Shown: positions 1 to 8,917, numbered from the stretch's first letter. The stretch: 64,000 bases of DNA from Allosphingosinicella deserti (GCF_003012735.1 NZ_PXYI01000002.1:744001-808000), one strand, 5' to 3'. Notes: generated from the sequence alone by a model not told the origin. Numbers and translations are program-made.

Positions 1-2750
1 AAGCGCTGGCGTCGGAAGTCCGCAAGGTCGATGCCGACGCCTCGCCGATCCTGTTCCTGGTCTTCTCCAAGCCTGGCTGGAACCAGCTCCAGCTCTCCGA
101 TTACATCGACCGCAACGTGCTCGATCGCTTCTCGTCGCTCGACGGGGTCGCCCGGGTGTTCATCGGCGGCGAGGCGCGGCCGGCGATGCGGATCTGGCTG
201 AAGCCGGAGCGGCTGGCCGCGTTCGGCCTCACCCCCGCCGATGTCGAGCAGGGGCTGCGCACCCAGAATGTCGAGCTTCCCGCCGGGCGCCTGGAATCGT
301 CGGCGCAGAATGTGACCCTCCGGGTCAACCGGCCGTTCGCGACGGCGCAGGAATTCACCCGGCTGATCGTCGGCCGCGGCAATAACGGCTATCTCGTGCG
401 CCTCGGCGATGTCGCCCGGGTGGAGCAGGGCCCGGAGAATCCCTATTCGGCGTTCCGCAACAACGGCGCCTCGTCGGTCGGCCTCGGCATCGTCCGCCAA
501 TCCGGCGCCAACACGCTGTCGGTCGCTGAGGCTGCAAAGGCGCTGGCGGAGCAGATCAAGCCGAGCCTGCCCGACGGCATGACCGTGACCGTCGCGTCGG
601 ACGAAAGCCTGTTCATCAGCCGCGCGATCGACGGCGTCTACCACACCTTGTTCGAGGCCGCCGTGCTGGTGGTCATCGTCATCTTCCTGTTCCTGGGCAG
701 CTGGCGCGCGACCTTGATCCCGGCGATCACCGTGCCGCTGTGCCTGCTCGCCTCGTTCGCGGTGCTGTGGGCGGTCGGCTTCTCGATCAATCTGCTCACC
801 CTGCTGGCGCTCGTGCTGGCGATCGGCATCGTCGTCGACGACGCGATCGTCGTGCTCGAAAATGTCTATCACCGCATCGAATCGGGCGAGCCGCCGCTCG
901 CCGCCGCGTTCGAGGGCACGCGTCAGGTCGGCTTCGCGATCATCTCGACCACGCTGGTGATCTGCGCGGTGTTCGTGCCGGTGATGTTCATCGCCGGCCA
1001 GACCGGCCTGCTGTTCCGCGAGCTCGCGGTGGCGATGATCGGCGCGGTCGCCTTTTCAGGCTTCCTCGCGCTCAGCCTGACCCCGATGCTCTGTTCCAAG
1101 CTGCTGCGCCACGAAACCCGCGGGCGCTTCGCCGGTTGGCTCGACGATCGCTTCAAGCGGCTGGAGACCGGCTACGGCCGTGGCCTGGAAAAGGCCATGG
1201 CGCGGCCGAAGACGGCCTTCGTGCTGCTCGCCTTGCTGTTCGCCGGCACCGCCACTCTGTTCACGACCCTGCAGTCGGAGCTGGTGCCGAGCGAGGATGT
1301 CGGCATCCTCGAAGCCAGCATCTCCGCACCGGAGGGAACCGGCTTCGCCGAGATGGACCGCTACATGCTCGAGGCGCAGGACAAATTGCTGCCGCTGACC
1401 AAGGAGGGTGCGGTCCGCAACGTCATCCAGCGGACGCCCGGCGGGTTCAGCGCGAGCGACGACTTCAACTCGGGTCGCTTCATCATCTTCCTGCGGCCGT
1501 GGGAAGACCGGACCGAGACCACGCAGGAGGTCGTCGGGGAGGTCAACAGGCGGCTGGCGGAGCTGCCGACGATCCGCGGCAACGCGACGGTGCGCTCGTC
1601 GATCGGCCGCGGCCGCGGACAGCCGATCAATTTCGTCATCGCCGGATCGACCTACGAGGATCTCGCCCGCGCCCGCGACCGCATCCTCGCTGCGGCGGAG
1701 GGCAATCCCGGCCTCGTCAATCTCGACAGCGACTATAAAGAAACCAAGCCGCAGCTGCGCATCGACGTCGACACCGCGCGCGCCGGCGATCTCGGAGTCT
1801 CGGTGTCCGACGTCAGCCAGGCGCTGCAGACCCTGCTCGGTTCGCGCCGCGTCTCGACTTATGTCGATCGCGGCGAGGAATATCGCGTCGTCGTCCAGGC
1901 CGAGGCGCCGGCCCGCGCCACCGAGGCGAACCTCGCCACCATCCATGTCCGCAGCCGCTCGGGCGCGCTGATCCCGCTGTCCAACCTCGTCACGATGAAC
2001 GAGACCGCCGGCGCGCGCGATCTCGGCCGCTACAACAAGCTGCGGGCGATCACCCTCTCGGGTGCGCTGGCGCCCGGTTACTCGATGGGCGAGGCGCTCG
2101 CGTTTCTCGAAGAGCAGGCCGCCGCCTCGCCCGAAGTGACGGCAGTCGGCTATCGCGGCGAGAGCCAGTCGTTCAAGGAAGCCGGCGGTTCGATCTGGAT
2201 CGTGTTCGCGCTGACCATCCTCGTCGTCTATCTGCTGCTCGCCGCCCAGTTCGAAAGCTTCGTTCATCCCGGCGTGATCATCGCGACTGTGCCGCTTGCC
2301 GTGGCGGGCGGTGTCGTCGGCCTCGCCGTGATGAGCCAGACGCTCAACCTCTACAGCCAGATCGGCATCGTCATGCTGGTGGGCCTCGCCGCCAAGAACG
2401 GCATCCTGATCGTCGAATTCGCCAACCAGCTGCGCGATCAGGGACAAAGCATCGGCGATGCGATCCGCACCGCCTCGATCCGCCGACTGCGCCCGATCCT
2501 GATGACTTCGATCGCGATGGTCGCCGGCGCGGTGCCGCTGATGCTGGCCGGCGGCGCGGGCGCCGGCGCGCGTCAAGCCATCGGCGTGGTGATCGTCTGG
2601 GGTGTCTCGATTTCGACCATCATCACGATCTTCCTCATTCCGCTGCTCTATTCGCGACTTGCCCGCTATACGGGCTCGCCGCTTGCGGTTACCCGAAAGC
2701 TCGAAGCGGAGTTGAGGGGAGGGCGAGGGGAGCCTGCGCCCGCAGAATAG
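1..2750 (+). CDS. RND (AcrB/HAE1-type) efflux transporter, 5'-truncated by window edge
   Basis: Inner-membrane proton-driven efflux pump subunit that would work with a periplasmic adaptor and an outer-membrane channel. The frame is open from base 3, so the true start is upstream of the window; at least 915 residues are visible against about 1,050 for the family. Membrane segments alternate with periplasmic loops. The motif GIVVDDAIVVLEN near base 825 has the paired Asp of the proton relay in TM4, and GLAAKNGILIVEF near base 2380 has the conserved Lys of TM10. The short polar C-terminus is typical. The adaptor gene is presumably just upstream. Substrate cannot be told. Family assignment is firm. 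Confidence 0.93.
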   Translation, partial: ALASEVRKVDADASPILFLVFSKPGWNQLQLSDYIDRNVLDRFSSLDGVARVFIGGEARPAMRIWLKPERLAAFGLTPADVEQGLRTQNVELPAGRLESSAQNVTLRVNRPFATAQEFTRLIVGRGNNGYLVRLGDVARVEQGPENPYSAFRNNGASSVGLGIVRQSGANTLSVAEAAKALAEQIKPSLPDGMTVTVASDESLFISRAIDGVYHTLFEAAVLVVIVIFLFLGSWRATLIPAITVPLCLLASFAVLWAVGFSINLLTLLALVLAIGIVVDDAIVVLENVYHRIESGEPPLAAAFEGTRQVGFAIISTTLVICAVFVPVMFIAGQTGLLFRELAVAMIGAVAFSGFLALSLTPMLCSKLLRHETRGRFAGWLDDRFKRLETGYGRGLEKAMARPKTAFVLLALLFAGTATLFTTLQSELVPSEDVGILEASISAPEGTGFAEMDRYMLEAQDKLLPLTKEGAVRNVIQRTPGGFSASDDFNSGRFIIFLRPWEDRTETTQEVVGEVNRRLAELPTIRGNATVRSSIGRGRGQPINFVIAGSTYEDLARARDRILAAAEGNPGLVNLDSDYKETKPQLRIDVDTARAGDLGVSVSDVSQALQTLLGSRRVSTYVDRGEEYRVVVQAEAPARATEANLATIHVRSRSGALIPLSNLVTMNETAGARDLGRYNKLRAITLSGALAPGYSMGEALAFLEEQAAASPEVTAVGYRGESQSFKEAGGSIWIVFALTILVVYLLLAAQFESFVHPGVIIATVPLAVAGGVVGLAVMSQTLNLYSQIGIVMLVGLAAKNGILIVEFANQLRDQGQSIGDAIRTASIRRLRPILMTSIAMVAGAVPLMLAGGAGAGARQAIGVVIVWGVSISTIITIFLIPLLYSRLARYTGSPLAVTRKLEAELRGGRGEPAPAE

Positions 2751-2759
2751 GGAGGGATC

Positions 2760-3314
2760 ATGACGGGAATTGCGTCGCGTTCGCAGCTGAGGATGTCGTT
2801 TCTCCGCTACGCCTTGATAACGGTTCCCGCGATCCTGCTGCTCGGTACGCTGTCGGGGCGTGCGTCCAATTCCGGTTACGGCAACGACTGGTTCGATGCG
2901 CTCACCAGGCCGGCGATCATGCCGCCTTCCTGGGCGTTTCCGGTCGCCTGGACGATCCTCTACATCCTGCTCGGCCTCGCGCTGGCGCTGATCCTCCACG
3001 CACGCGGCGCCCGCGGGCGCGGTCTCGCGGTGACCTTGTTCCTCGTCCAGCTCGCGCTCAATCTCTCCTGGTCGCCGATCTTCTTCGCCGCCCACCAGAT
3101 CCGGATTGCCTTCTTCGTGATCGTCGCGATGTTCGTTGTCGCCGCGGTCACCGCCTGGCTGTTCGGCCGCATCCGCAGCCTCGCCGGCCTGCTGATGCTG
3201 CCCTATCTTGCCTGGCTGCTGTTCGCCGCGACGCTCAACTGGCAGTTCGTCCAGGCGAACCCGGAAGTGGCCGCGCTTGTACCGGGGCAGCAGAGCGCCA
3301 ATATTCGGGTCTGA
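2760..3314 (+). CDS. tspO: TspO/MBR family protein
   Basis: Small integral membrane protein (184 aa) of the tryptophan-rich sensory protein / peripheral benzodiazepine receptor family, which binds porphyrins and affects tetrapyrrole and stress responses. Five hydrophobic segments are visible. Family signatures include the early W-F-x-x-L-x-x-P stretch, PPSWAFPVAWTILYILLG, and the late Trp/Asn-rich LNLSWSPIFF and ATLNWQF motifs. It begins 9 bp after the RND gene stop with GGGAGGG just upstream of ATG, so it may be co-transcribed with it. The N-terminal tail of about 15 residues before the first membrane segment is slightly long; an internal ATG at codon 12 is an alternative start. Confidence 0.9.
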   Translation: MTGIASRSQLRMSFLRYALITVPAILLLGTLSGRASNSGYGNDWFDALTRPAIMPPSWAFPVAWTILYILLGLALALILHARGARGRGLAVTLFLVQLALNLSWSPIFFAAHQIRIAFFVIVAMFVVAAVTAWLFGRIRSLAGLLMLPYLAWLLFAATLNWQFVQANPEVAALVPGQQSANIRV

Positions 3315-3378
3315 ATCCTGCCGCTTTCGGCGCGCCCCGCGCGTTGGACGCGCGAACATCTTGGCCGAGGAGCCCGTT

Positions 3379-3669
3379 ATGCAGTCCCAGAACCGCCTGT
3401 TCGACGATGTCGTGAAGATGATGAACGGCGCCGCCGGCACCTTCGCCGGCATGACCCGCGAGGCGGAGGGCGCCTTTCGCGAGCGCGTCCGCGAGTGGGT
3501 CGGCGGGCTCGATCTCGTCAGCCGCGAGGAATTCGAGGCGGTGAAGGCGATCGCCGTCGCCGCGCGCGAAGAGAATGCAGTGTTGAAGGCCCGGCTCGAT
3601 GCGCTCGACGCCCAATCGGCGGCCGGAACTGGCGCCGCAGCGGCCGGCAATGGGCCGGATGTACAGTAA
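3379..3669 (+). CDS. UbiK-family accessory factor (BMFP domain)
   Basis: A 96-aa soluble protein with an amphipathic N-terminus (NRLFDDVVKMMNGAAGTF) and a C-terminal coiled coil (SREEFEAVKAIAVAAREENAVLKARL). This is the hallmark of the BMFP/UbiK (YqiC) family, which in Enterobacteria binds the ubiquinone-biosynthesis complex and membranes. The ATG at 3379 is chosen because the family begins with a Q-x-x-N-R-L-F/DD motif; the open frame extends upstream without homology. Function in this organism is inferred from family. Confidence 0.82.
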   Translation: MQSQNRLFDDVVKMMNGAAGTFAGMTREAEGAFRERVREWVGGLDLVSREEFEAVKAIAVAAREENAVLKARLDALDAQSAAGTGAAAAGNGPDVQ

Positions 3670-3762
3670 TCCACAACATATTGTATGTGGGCGCCGACTC
3701 CGACTTGCACCGCAACATAGAGGGAGGCAGGCTCCGGGTGAACAAAAGCAGGACCCAGGGGC

Positions 3763-4272
3763 ATGATGGACGTGGACGAGTTTGAGCTGGAGCGCGAAAC
3801 GAGCGCGCCCATCGACATGCTCGAACATTATTTCACCGCTCACGGCTGGAGCTGCGAGCGGGGCGAGGACGAGATCGTCGCCAATTTCCAGGGAAGCTGG
3901 GCACAATATGAATTGCGCGCGATCTGGCGCGAGGAAGACAATGTCCTGCAATTCCTCGCACTGCCCGACATCCGCGTCGCCACCGACAAGCGCCTCACCG
4001 TCTACGAGACGATCGGCCTGATCAACGAGCAGCTCTGGCTCGGCCATTTCGAGCTGTGGGCGAGCTCCGGTCTCGTCCTTTTCCGCCACGCCGCCCTGCT
4101 GGAAGGCGACGACGGCGCGGTTCTGACCCTGCAGCAGGCCGAAACCCTCGTCGAAGCGGCGATCGAGGAATGCGAGCGCTTCTACCCGGTCTTCCAGTTC
4201 GTGCTCTGGGCCGGCAAGACCCCGCAGGAAGCCATCGCAGCCGCCCTGATCGAGACCCAGGGCGAGGCATGA
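3763..4272 (+). CDS. YbjN domain-containing protein
   Basis: A 169-aa soluble protein with the YbjN fold (type III secretion chaperone-like). Recognisable features are the opening P-I-D-M-L-E-x-Y-F helix, the W-A-Q-Y-E-L-R-A-I-W strand, LALPDIRV, and the C-terminal ECERFYPVFQFVLWAGKTP segment. In alphaproteobacteria this gene commonly precedes proC, as it does here. YbjN proteins have been linked to motility and stress responses in enterics, but the molecular role is not settled. Two adjacent ATGs occur at the start (3763 and 3766). Confidence 0.85.
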   Translation: MMDVDEFELERETSAPIDMLEHYFTAHGWSCERGEDEIVANFQGSWAQYELRAIWREEDNVLQFLALPDIRVATDKRLTVYETIGLINEQLWLGHFELWASSGLVLFRHAALLEGDDGAVLTLQQAETLVEAAIEECERFYPVFQFVLWAGKTPQEAIAAALIETQGEA

Positions 4273-4276
4273 CGCC

Positions 4277-4299
4277 AGCCCGAAGTGGTACTTCGGGCT
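4277..4299 (+). terminator. Hairpin terminator after the ybjN-like gene
   Basis: Perfect 10-bp stem AGCCCGAAGT / ACTTCGGGCT with a GGT loop, starting 4 bp after the stop codon. There is only a weak T-rich stretch downstream (TTGGCTTTT), so it may act as a terminator or as a 3'-end stabiliser. Confidence 0.7.
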
Positions 4300-4448
4300 G
4301 AGCAGATTGGCTTTTCCCAGTTGAACAACCCGCTCTCGGTCCTTTCTCATCCTCTCTGTCCGCCACGCGGATTGGAAGGGGATGACCAAGTGCGCTTTGC
4401 CCCCGGCAAATCGCAGCCATGCCGGGGCATGTCGAGGCTGGTCATCTG

Positions 4449-4535
4449 AAAGCTGGTGGAGGGGCCCGCCACCGCCGATAGCGCCTCCACCATCCCCCTC
4501 CCCATCGCCTGTGGCGACAGGGAGGACAGCATCCC
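4449..4535. repeat. Palindromic intergenic repeat-like element
   Basis: The 455-bp gap between 4300 and 4754 holds no gene. It contains inverted arms GGTGGAGG (4455-4462) and CCTCCACC (4484-4491), followed by CCCCTCCCCATCGCC and a GGCGACAGGGAGG arm that can fold back. This pattern resembles the REP-like palindromic intergenic repeats common in Sphingomonas genomes. Copy number cannot be judged from one window. Confidence 0.5.
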
Positions 4536-4754
4536 GACAAGGGGTTACTCAAATCCGATCGCGTAGGGTTCCTGGCTGCGCGATTTGACTCTAAGTCATG
4601 TTCCCTCTATGTTCCTGCTCGCGAAACCGTCCGGCTGCTCCCCACAGCCGCCGGGCCGGAAGCCGGCCCCCGGACGCGGCGGGTCGGCTCATTCCATTGC
4701 CGACCGCGATTGCGTAAGGCGCGCCCTGAACCAACTCTGTTCGGAGCGGCGCGC

Positions 4755-5567
4755 ATGACCCTGTTCGAAGGACCCATCTGGCTGATCGGCTGCGGCAACA
4801 TGGCCGGAGCGATGCTGGAGGGCTGGCTGCGTGCCGGCGCCGATCCGCGATCCTTCACCGCGGTGCGCCCGAGCGGCAAGCCGGTCGCCGACGGCGTGCG
4901 CGTGCTCACCGCTTTGCCGGAGGACGAAGTGCCCGCGCTCGTCCTGCTCGGGGTCAAGCCGCAGAAACTTGACGAGGTCGCGCCGTCGCTGGCGCCGGCG
5001 CTCGCGGCCGAGACCATCCTCGTCTCGATCCTCGCCGGCGTCGAGCTCGGCGCCTTGCGGGCGCGCTTCCCGGCGCCGGCGACGATCGTCAAGGCGATGC
5101 CGAACCTGCCGGTCGCGCTCGGCAAGGGCGTGATCGAATTGCTCAGTGACTCCACCGATACCGCGGCGCGCGACCGGGTGGAGCGGCTGATGGCGGCACT
5201 CGGCCATGTCGAATGGTTCGAGGACGAGGCGGGCTTCAACATCGCCAGCGGGCTCACCGGCGCCGCCCCGGCCTTCCTGTTCCGCTTCCTCGACGCGCTC
5301 GCCGGCGCCGCCACCGAACTCGGCCTCGCGCCCGATCAGGCCGCCCGTCTCGCCGCCCGCATGGCGGAAGGCGCGGCCGCCCTCGCCGCCGGATCGGATG
5401 CTACCCCGAGCGAGCTCGCCCGCCGTGTCGCCAGCCCCGGCGGCACCACCGAGGCGGGGCTCAAGGTGCTGGACTCGGGGGAGGGCCTGAAGCCGTTGAT
5501 GCTGCGCACTCTCGATGCCTCCCGCCGCCGCGAAGCGGAACTCGCCGCCGTTGCCCGCCGCGGCTGA
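4755..5567 (+). CDS. proC: Pyrroline-5-carboxylate reductase
   Basis: Catalyses NAD(P)H-dependent reduction of 1-pyrroline-5-carboxylate to L-proline, the last step of proline synthesis. The 270-aa product has the N-terminal Rossmann motif IWLIGCGNMAGAML, the mid-domain KAMPNLPVALGKGV, and the C-terminal signature TGAAPAF with SPGGTTEAGL that marks the dimer/substrate domain. Length matches the family. The ATG at 4755 is preferred over the in-frame ATG at 4710 because the cofactor motif then begins at the usual distance (about residue 7). Confidence 0.93.
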   Translation: MTLFEGPIWLIGCGNMAGAMLEGWLRAGADPRSFTAVRPSGKPVADGVRVLTALPEDEVPALVLLGVKPQKLDEVAPSLAPALAAETILVSILAGVELGALRARFPAPATIVKAMPNLPVALGKGVIELLSDSTDTAARDRVERLMAALGHVEWFEDEAGFNIASGLTGAAPAFLFRFLDALAGAATELGLAPDQAARLAARMAEGAAALAAGSDATPSELARRVASPGGTTEAGLKVLDSGEGLKPLMLRTLDASRRREAELAAVARRG

Positions 5568-5621
5568 AACGGAACAATCACCCGTCGCCGTCATTCGCCT
5601 TCGCACAACAGGAGGTTCGAC

Positions 5622-5738
5622 ATGGCCAATCCGGAACAACCCAATAGCCGCCTGATGTGGATCATCGGGCTGATCCTGCTTGCCATCGTCATCGTCGTCG
5701 CGCTGTGGGCGTTCACGGGCGCCGGGCCGGTTCCCTGA
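5622..5738 (+). CDS. 38-aa single-membrane-segment peptide
   Basis: A short reading frame encoding 38 residues: a polar start (MANPEQPNSR), one hydrophobic helix (LMWIIGLILLAIVIVVALWAF cut in two by no charged residue) and a short GAGPVP tail. An excellent Shine-Dalgarno sequence (AGGAGG) lies 9 bp before the ATG. It sits between proC and the aminotransferase gene, in the same direction. No function is recognised; the topology and RBS are what support it as a gene. Confidence 0.65.
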   Translation: MANPEQPNSRLMWIIGLILLAIVIVVALWAFTGAGPVP

Positions 5739-5846
5739 ACGCGTAACGTCCGGTTCAACGATGCTTGCGGGGCCGGCACCCGCAATTGACGCTCCCCGCG
5801 CCGGGCCCTATCCCCCAGCCTCACCCCTGAAACAGCGGCGAGTGCA

Positions 5847-6737
5847 ATGACCGACCAGCGACCCTATGACGACCGTGACGGCTTGATCTGGCTGGACGGC
5901 AAGCTCATTCCGTGGCGCGAGGCGAACGTCCATGTCCTCACCCACGCGCTGCATTACGCATCGTCGGTCTTCGAGGGTCAGCGCGCTTATGGCGGCGAGG
6001 TGTTCCGTCTCACCGATCACAGCACCCGGCTGAAGCGCAGCGCCGAGATCCTCGGCTTCGAGATCCCGTTCAGCGTCGAGGAGATCGACCAGGCCTGCCG
6101 CGACGTGCTCAAGGCCAACGACCTCACCGACGCCTATCTCCGCCCGGTCGCCTGGCGCGGATCGGAGCAGATGGGCGTGTCGGCCCAGAACGCCAAGATC
6201 CACCTCTCGGTCGCCGCCTGGTATTGGGGCGCTTATTTCGGTGAGGACGCGGTCCGCAAGGGCCTGCGCCTCGACATTTCGAAATGGCGCCGCCCCGCGC
6301 CCTACACCGCGCCGGTGGAGAGCAAGGCGGCGGGGCTGTACATGATCTGCACCATGGCCCGCCATGATGCCCAGGCGAAGGGCTATGACGATGCCCTGAT
6401 GTTCGATTATCGCGGCCAGGTGGCGGAGGCCACCGGCGCCAATGCCTTCTTCATCCGCGAGGGCAAGATCTACACGCCGACGCCCGATTGCTTTCTCAAT
6501 GGGATCACCCGGCAGACCGTGATCGGCCTCGCCCAAAAACGCGGCATCGAGGTGATCGAGCGCGCCATCTGGCCGGAGGAGCTGGAAAGCTTCGAGGAAT
6601 TCTTCCTCACCGGCAGCGCCGCCGAGGTGACGCCGGTGTCCGAAGCGGGGCCGTGGCGGTTCACCGTCGGCGAGCTGTCGATGCAGCTGCGCCGCGACTA
6701 TCTCGATCTGGTCAACCGCCGCACCTCCAACACCTGA
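5847..6737 (+). CDS. ilvE: Branched-chain amino-acid aminotransferase (class IV PLP)
   Basis: PLP-dependent transaminase of 296 aa that interconverts Leu/Ile/Val and their 2-oxo acids. Motifs: HYASSVFEGQRAY near the start, the catalytic-Lys region ESKAAGLYMICTMARHDAQ, EATGANAFF and GITRQTVIGLA, all characteristic of IlvE rather than D-amino-acid transaminase or ADC lyase. The C-terminal GSAAEVTPV loop completes the cofactor phosphate site. Immediately downstream is tRNA-Gln. Confidence 0.92.
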   Translation: MTDQRPYDDRDGLIWLDGKLIPWREANVHVLTHALHYASSVFEGQRAYGGEVFRLTDHSTRLKRSAEILGFEIPFSVEEIDQACRDVLKANDLTDAYLRPVAWRGSEQMGVSAQNAKIHLSVAAWYWGAYFGEDAVRKGLRLDISKWRRPAPYTAPVESKAAGLYMICTMARHDAQAKGYDDALMFDYRGQVAEATGANAFFIREGKIYTPTPDCFLNGITRQTVIGLAQKRGIEVIERAIWPEELESFEEFFLTGSAAEVTPVSEAGPWRFTVGELSMQLRRDYLDLVNRRTSNT

Positions 6738-6833
6738 TCCGTGCGTCCGGAAAGCCCCCTTCTTTTCGTGCCGCGGCACGGCGGTTAGGGGCTTCCGCAA
6801 CGCGCCGCGGCGGCTATAAGGCCGCCACCCTGC

Positions 6834-6908
6834 TGGGGCGTCGCCAAGTGGTAAGGCACCGGTTTTTGGTACCGGCATTCGCAGGTTCGAATCCTGCCGC
6901 CCCAGCCA
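6834..6908 (+). tRNA. tRNA-Gln (anticodon TTG)
   Basis: Complete cloverleaf: acceptor TGGGGCG pairs with CGCCCCA, D arm with AAGTGGTAAGGC, a 5-bp anticodon stem CCGGT/ACCGG with loop TTTTGGT (anticodon TTG), and T arm GCAGG-TTCGAAT-CCTGC. The 3' CCA is encoded. Its 3' 49 bp are duplicated at 23450-23498, showing it is the integration target of the adjacent element; the element restores the tRNA sequence. Confidence 0.97.
6860..6908 (+). other. Attachment site (left), 3' part of tRNA-Gln
   Basis: 49 bp identical to 23450-23498, spanning the anticodon stem to the encoded CCA. The integrase gene begins 50 bp further in. Bases outside the repeat differ on both sides, so the boundaries are well defined. 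Confidence 0.92.
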
Positions 6909-6958
6909 GCACTTAGCTCTGTTATCCACAGGGCATTCCGCAATCCGTTCCGCAATCC

Positions 6959-8002
6959 TCATGCCTTGCGCTCCAGTTTGGCGACCGCAGAATCACTGAG
7001 GCTCGCGGTCATCGCCTGGTAGGTGTCGAGCATCCGGTTGACGGTGGAGACGGTCCAACCGAGGTAGGATGCAATCTCGGAAGGTGTGGCGCCGGCTTCA
7101 GCCAGCTTCGTGCAGGTCGTGCCCCGCAGATCGTGAAAGTGCAGCCCATCGAGGCCCGCAGCGAGCGTCGCCTTCCGCCACGTATGCTGAAAGTGAACCT
7201 TGCCCCAAGGCTTGCCGCTAGGGGTCGTGAGGATCGTCAGAGCGCGCTTAGGAACGGCGTCCAATGACGTGCGCAGCTCGATCCGAGCGGGCATGTCGAT
7301 CTTGCGCTTGCGCTTGCCCTGCCGAAACTGGATCCGCTTGCCGTCGTAGCTTGCCCAGCCGAGCTTCAGCAGGTCGCCTTGCCGCTGACCCGTCCAGAGC
7401 GCCAGATCAAGCGCTAGGCGCATCTCAAGGGGCGCTACAGCGCGGAAAGCCGCGACGTGCTCGGGCAGCCACAGCTTGTCGGCGCGATCGGCCTTGTAGA
7501 GCTTCTTAGGGCGCGTAGCGTGGTTGAGCGAGATCAGCCCGCGGTCGCGGCCCCACTCCAGAATGATGCGGAGTACGCCGAAGATCGCGTCGGCCTGCCG
7601 CAGCGAGGTCTTGGCCATTTCGTCGCGCCAATCCAAGAAGCGCGGCCGGATCTTAGGATCCTCGATGGCGGCAAGGGGGTAGGTGCCCCACTTGCGCTCG
7701 ATGCGAGCGATCGCCGCCAGATAGTCGACCTTGGTGCGCGGGGCGAGCTTCGCCCAGACGGGGCTGCGCTGGTAACCTTCAATGACCGACTGGAGCGTGC
7801 CGACTGTCCGCGCGACAATGGGCGCCGCAATCGCTGCATGGTAGGCGCGCATGAACGCCGGAGAGCCCTTGCTGAAATCCTCCGCTTCGTCGCCGGCGAG
7901 CGGGCGCAAAGCGCCGTATCCGCGCAGATTGTAGTAGGTGCGCCGCGTGCCGTCAGAAAGCACCTTACGGCTCTCGTACACGCCTTTAAGCGGCACGCGC
8001 AT
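6959..8002 (-). CDS. int: Tyrosine recombinase / phage integrase (tRNA-Gln element)
   Basis: Site-specific recombinase of 347 aa, transcribed toward the attachment site. The catalytic domain (about residues 160-345) shows LALWTGQRQGDLLKLGW with the first Arg, FHDLRGTTCTKLAEAG (His-x-x-Arg), YLGWTVSTVNRMLDTY (Trp in place of the second His, as in many phage integrases) and the nucleophilic Tyr. The N-terminal part (residues 50-150) has a SAM-like core-binding region. It starts at ATG 8002 within the end of the excisionase-like gene (17-bp overlap), so the pair is probably translationally coupled. Confidence 0.93.
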   Translation of the reverse strand: MRVPLKGVYESRKVLSDGTRRTYYNLRGYGALRPLAGDEAEDFSKGSPAFMRAYHAAIAAPIVARTVGTLQSVIEGYQRSPVWAKLAPRTKVDYLAAIARIERKWGTYPLAAIEDPKIRPRFLDWRDEMAKTSLRQADAIFGVLRIILEWGRDRGLISLNHATRPKKLYKADRADKLWLPEHVAAFRAVAPLEMRLALDLALWTGQRQGDLLKLGWASYDGKRIQFRQGKRKRKIDMPARIELRTSLDAVPKRALTILTTPSGKPWGKVHFQHTWRKATLAAGLDGLHFHDLRGTTCTKLAEAGATPSEIASYLGWTVSTVNRMLDTYQAMTASLSDSAVAKLERKA

Positions 8003-8246
8003 TTGCTGCCTCCCATTCCTCGAGCGGCGAGAGCTTGCGCGTTTGCTGCCGAGCGATGATCCCGGCGAGCAGATCTAATACGTGGTCATGTTGGCGAATG
8101 TCGTAGCGGTTGGTGCCCGTGACCGGCCCCGGCACAATGCCCCTGGCTCGCCAGCCATCATACTGCGCATGGCTGATATGCCCAAGGTACGCGCAGATGC
8201 CGTCCTTGCTTTGCAGTCTTGCGGAGGGGTCGAAGCCCGACGCCAT
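7986..8246 (-). CDS. Excisionase-like small HTH protein
   Basis: 86-aa basic protein immediately upstream of and overlapping the integrase gene. The stretch SKDGICAYLGHISHAQYDGWRARG followed by IVPGPVTGTNRYD resembles the winged HTH of AlpA/Xis-type excisionases (helix, helix, then a G-T-N-R-Y wing). Size and position support recombination directionality function, but homology is only pattern-level. It shares its first base with the last base of the upstream gene. Confidence 0.65.
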   Translation of the reverse strand: MASGFDPSARLQSKDGICAYLGHISHAQYDGWRARGIVPGPVTGTNRYDIRQHDHVLDLLAGIIARQQTRKLSPLEEWEAANARAA

Positions 8247-8845
8247 CAGGCATCCCTCTCTCGGATATCGCAGCGCTCGCTGAGTACCGTGGCGTACCCG
8301 ACTGAAAGGCGGCTTATGACTCCAAAGATGGAGAGCCGGACATGAGCCTCAAGCATGTTGCGGTCGTCGGTTCGATTGAGATCAAGATCGTAGAACCCCC
8401 ACGATTCACCTGCGTCGCCACCGTCAAGCGTCCCCCGCTTGTGAATCATGATTTCAGTGCTGCCGGCCGAGTTCGAGATCACGAACTCGCTGTTGATGTA
8501 GGACTCGCGAGCGCGAGCACGCTTGGCGTTTTCGAACACATCCGGCGACCAGGCGTCGAATGAAGCGACAATTCGGCGCGCGACCTCTGTCGCCTGCGAT
8601 ACGGGCATCCAAACCCGGTTGGTGAATTCGCCGATCAACATGAGCTGCAGCGTGTCTTTCAACGTGAAGACCCACCTGCCGACGCTGGGAAGCTTGCGTC
8701 CAATCCCGCTGAATACGCCGCGGTCGAGACCGTTCCTAAGCTGCCGAGCGTCGATGCCGGAGATCAGGACGGCATCGCCGAACCCGAACTCTTCCGCCAT
8801 CGCCATCGCGAAACCGATCTCAATTGGGTCCTTATCGCCAGCCAT
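8246..8845 (-). CDS. Hypothetical protein, first gene of the int operon
   Basis: 199-aa protein of unknown function with no membrane segments or signal peptide. It starts 8 bp after an AGAGG-type site near 8855 and abuts the excisionase-like gene, so it is probably the leading gene of a three-gene integration operon. The centre contains an amphipathic region (LNRTDDRNMLEAHVRLSIFGVI). No catalytic motif is seen. Confidence 0.6.
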   Translation of the reverse strand: MAGDKDPIEIGFAMAMAEEFGFGDAVLISGIDARQLRNGLDRGVFSGIGRKLPSVGRWVFTLKDTLQLMLIGEFTNRVWMPVSQATEVARRIVASFDAWSPDVFENAKRARARESYINSEFVISNSAGSTEIMIHKRGTLDGGDAGESWGFYDLDLNRTDDRNMLEAHVRLSIFGVISRLSVGYATVLSERCDIRERDA

Positions 8846-8870
8846 GGAAAACCTCTTGTGCCGTGTTGAT

Positions 8871-8882
8871 ACTCAGGTGAGT
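8871..8882. promoter_or_regulatory. Operator-like dyad upstream of the int operon
   Basis: Inverted repeat ACTCA-GG-TGAGT inside the larger quasi-palindrome TTGATACTCAGGTGAGTACATCAA-like region, 26 bp upstream of the ATG at 8845. A further GTGAGTAG occurs at about 8896. Likely a promoter-proximal binding site; the regulator is unknown. Confidence 0.4.
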
Positions 8883-8917
8883 ACATCAATCCGACGTGAG
8901 TAGCAAGCGATAAACAA

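Noticed and set aside
1056..3818. A 920-codon minus-strand open frame opposite the RND pump and tspO genes
   Set aside because: Antisense shadow of GC-rich coding DNA: low-complexity Arg/Asp/Glu-rich composition, no domain, and the plus-strand genes are unmistakable.
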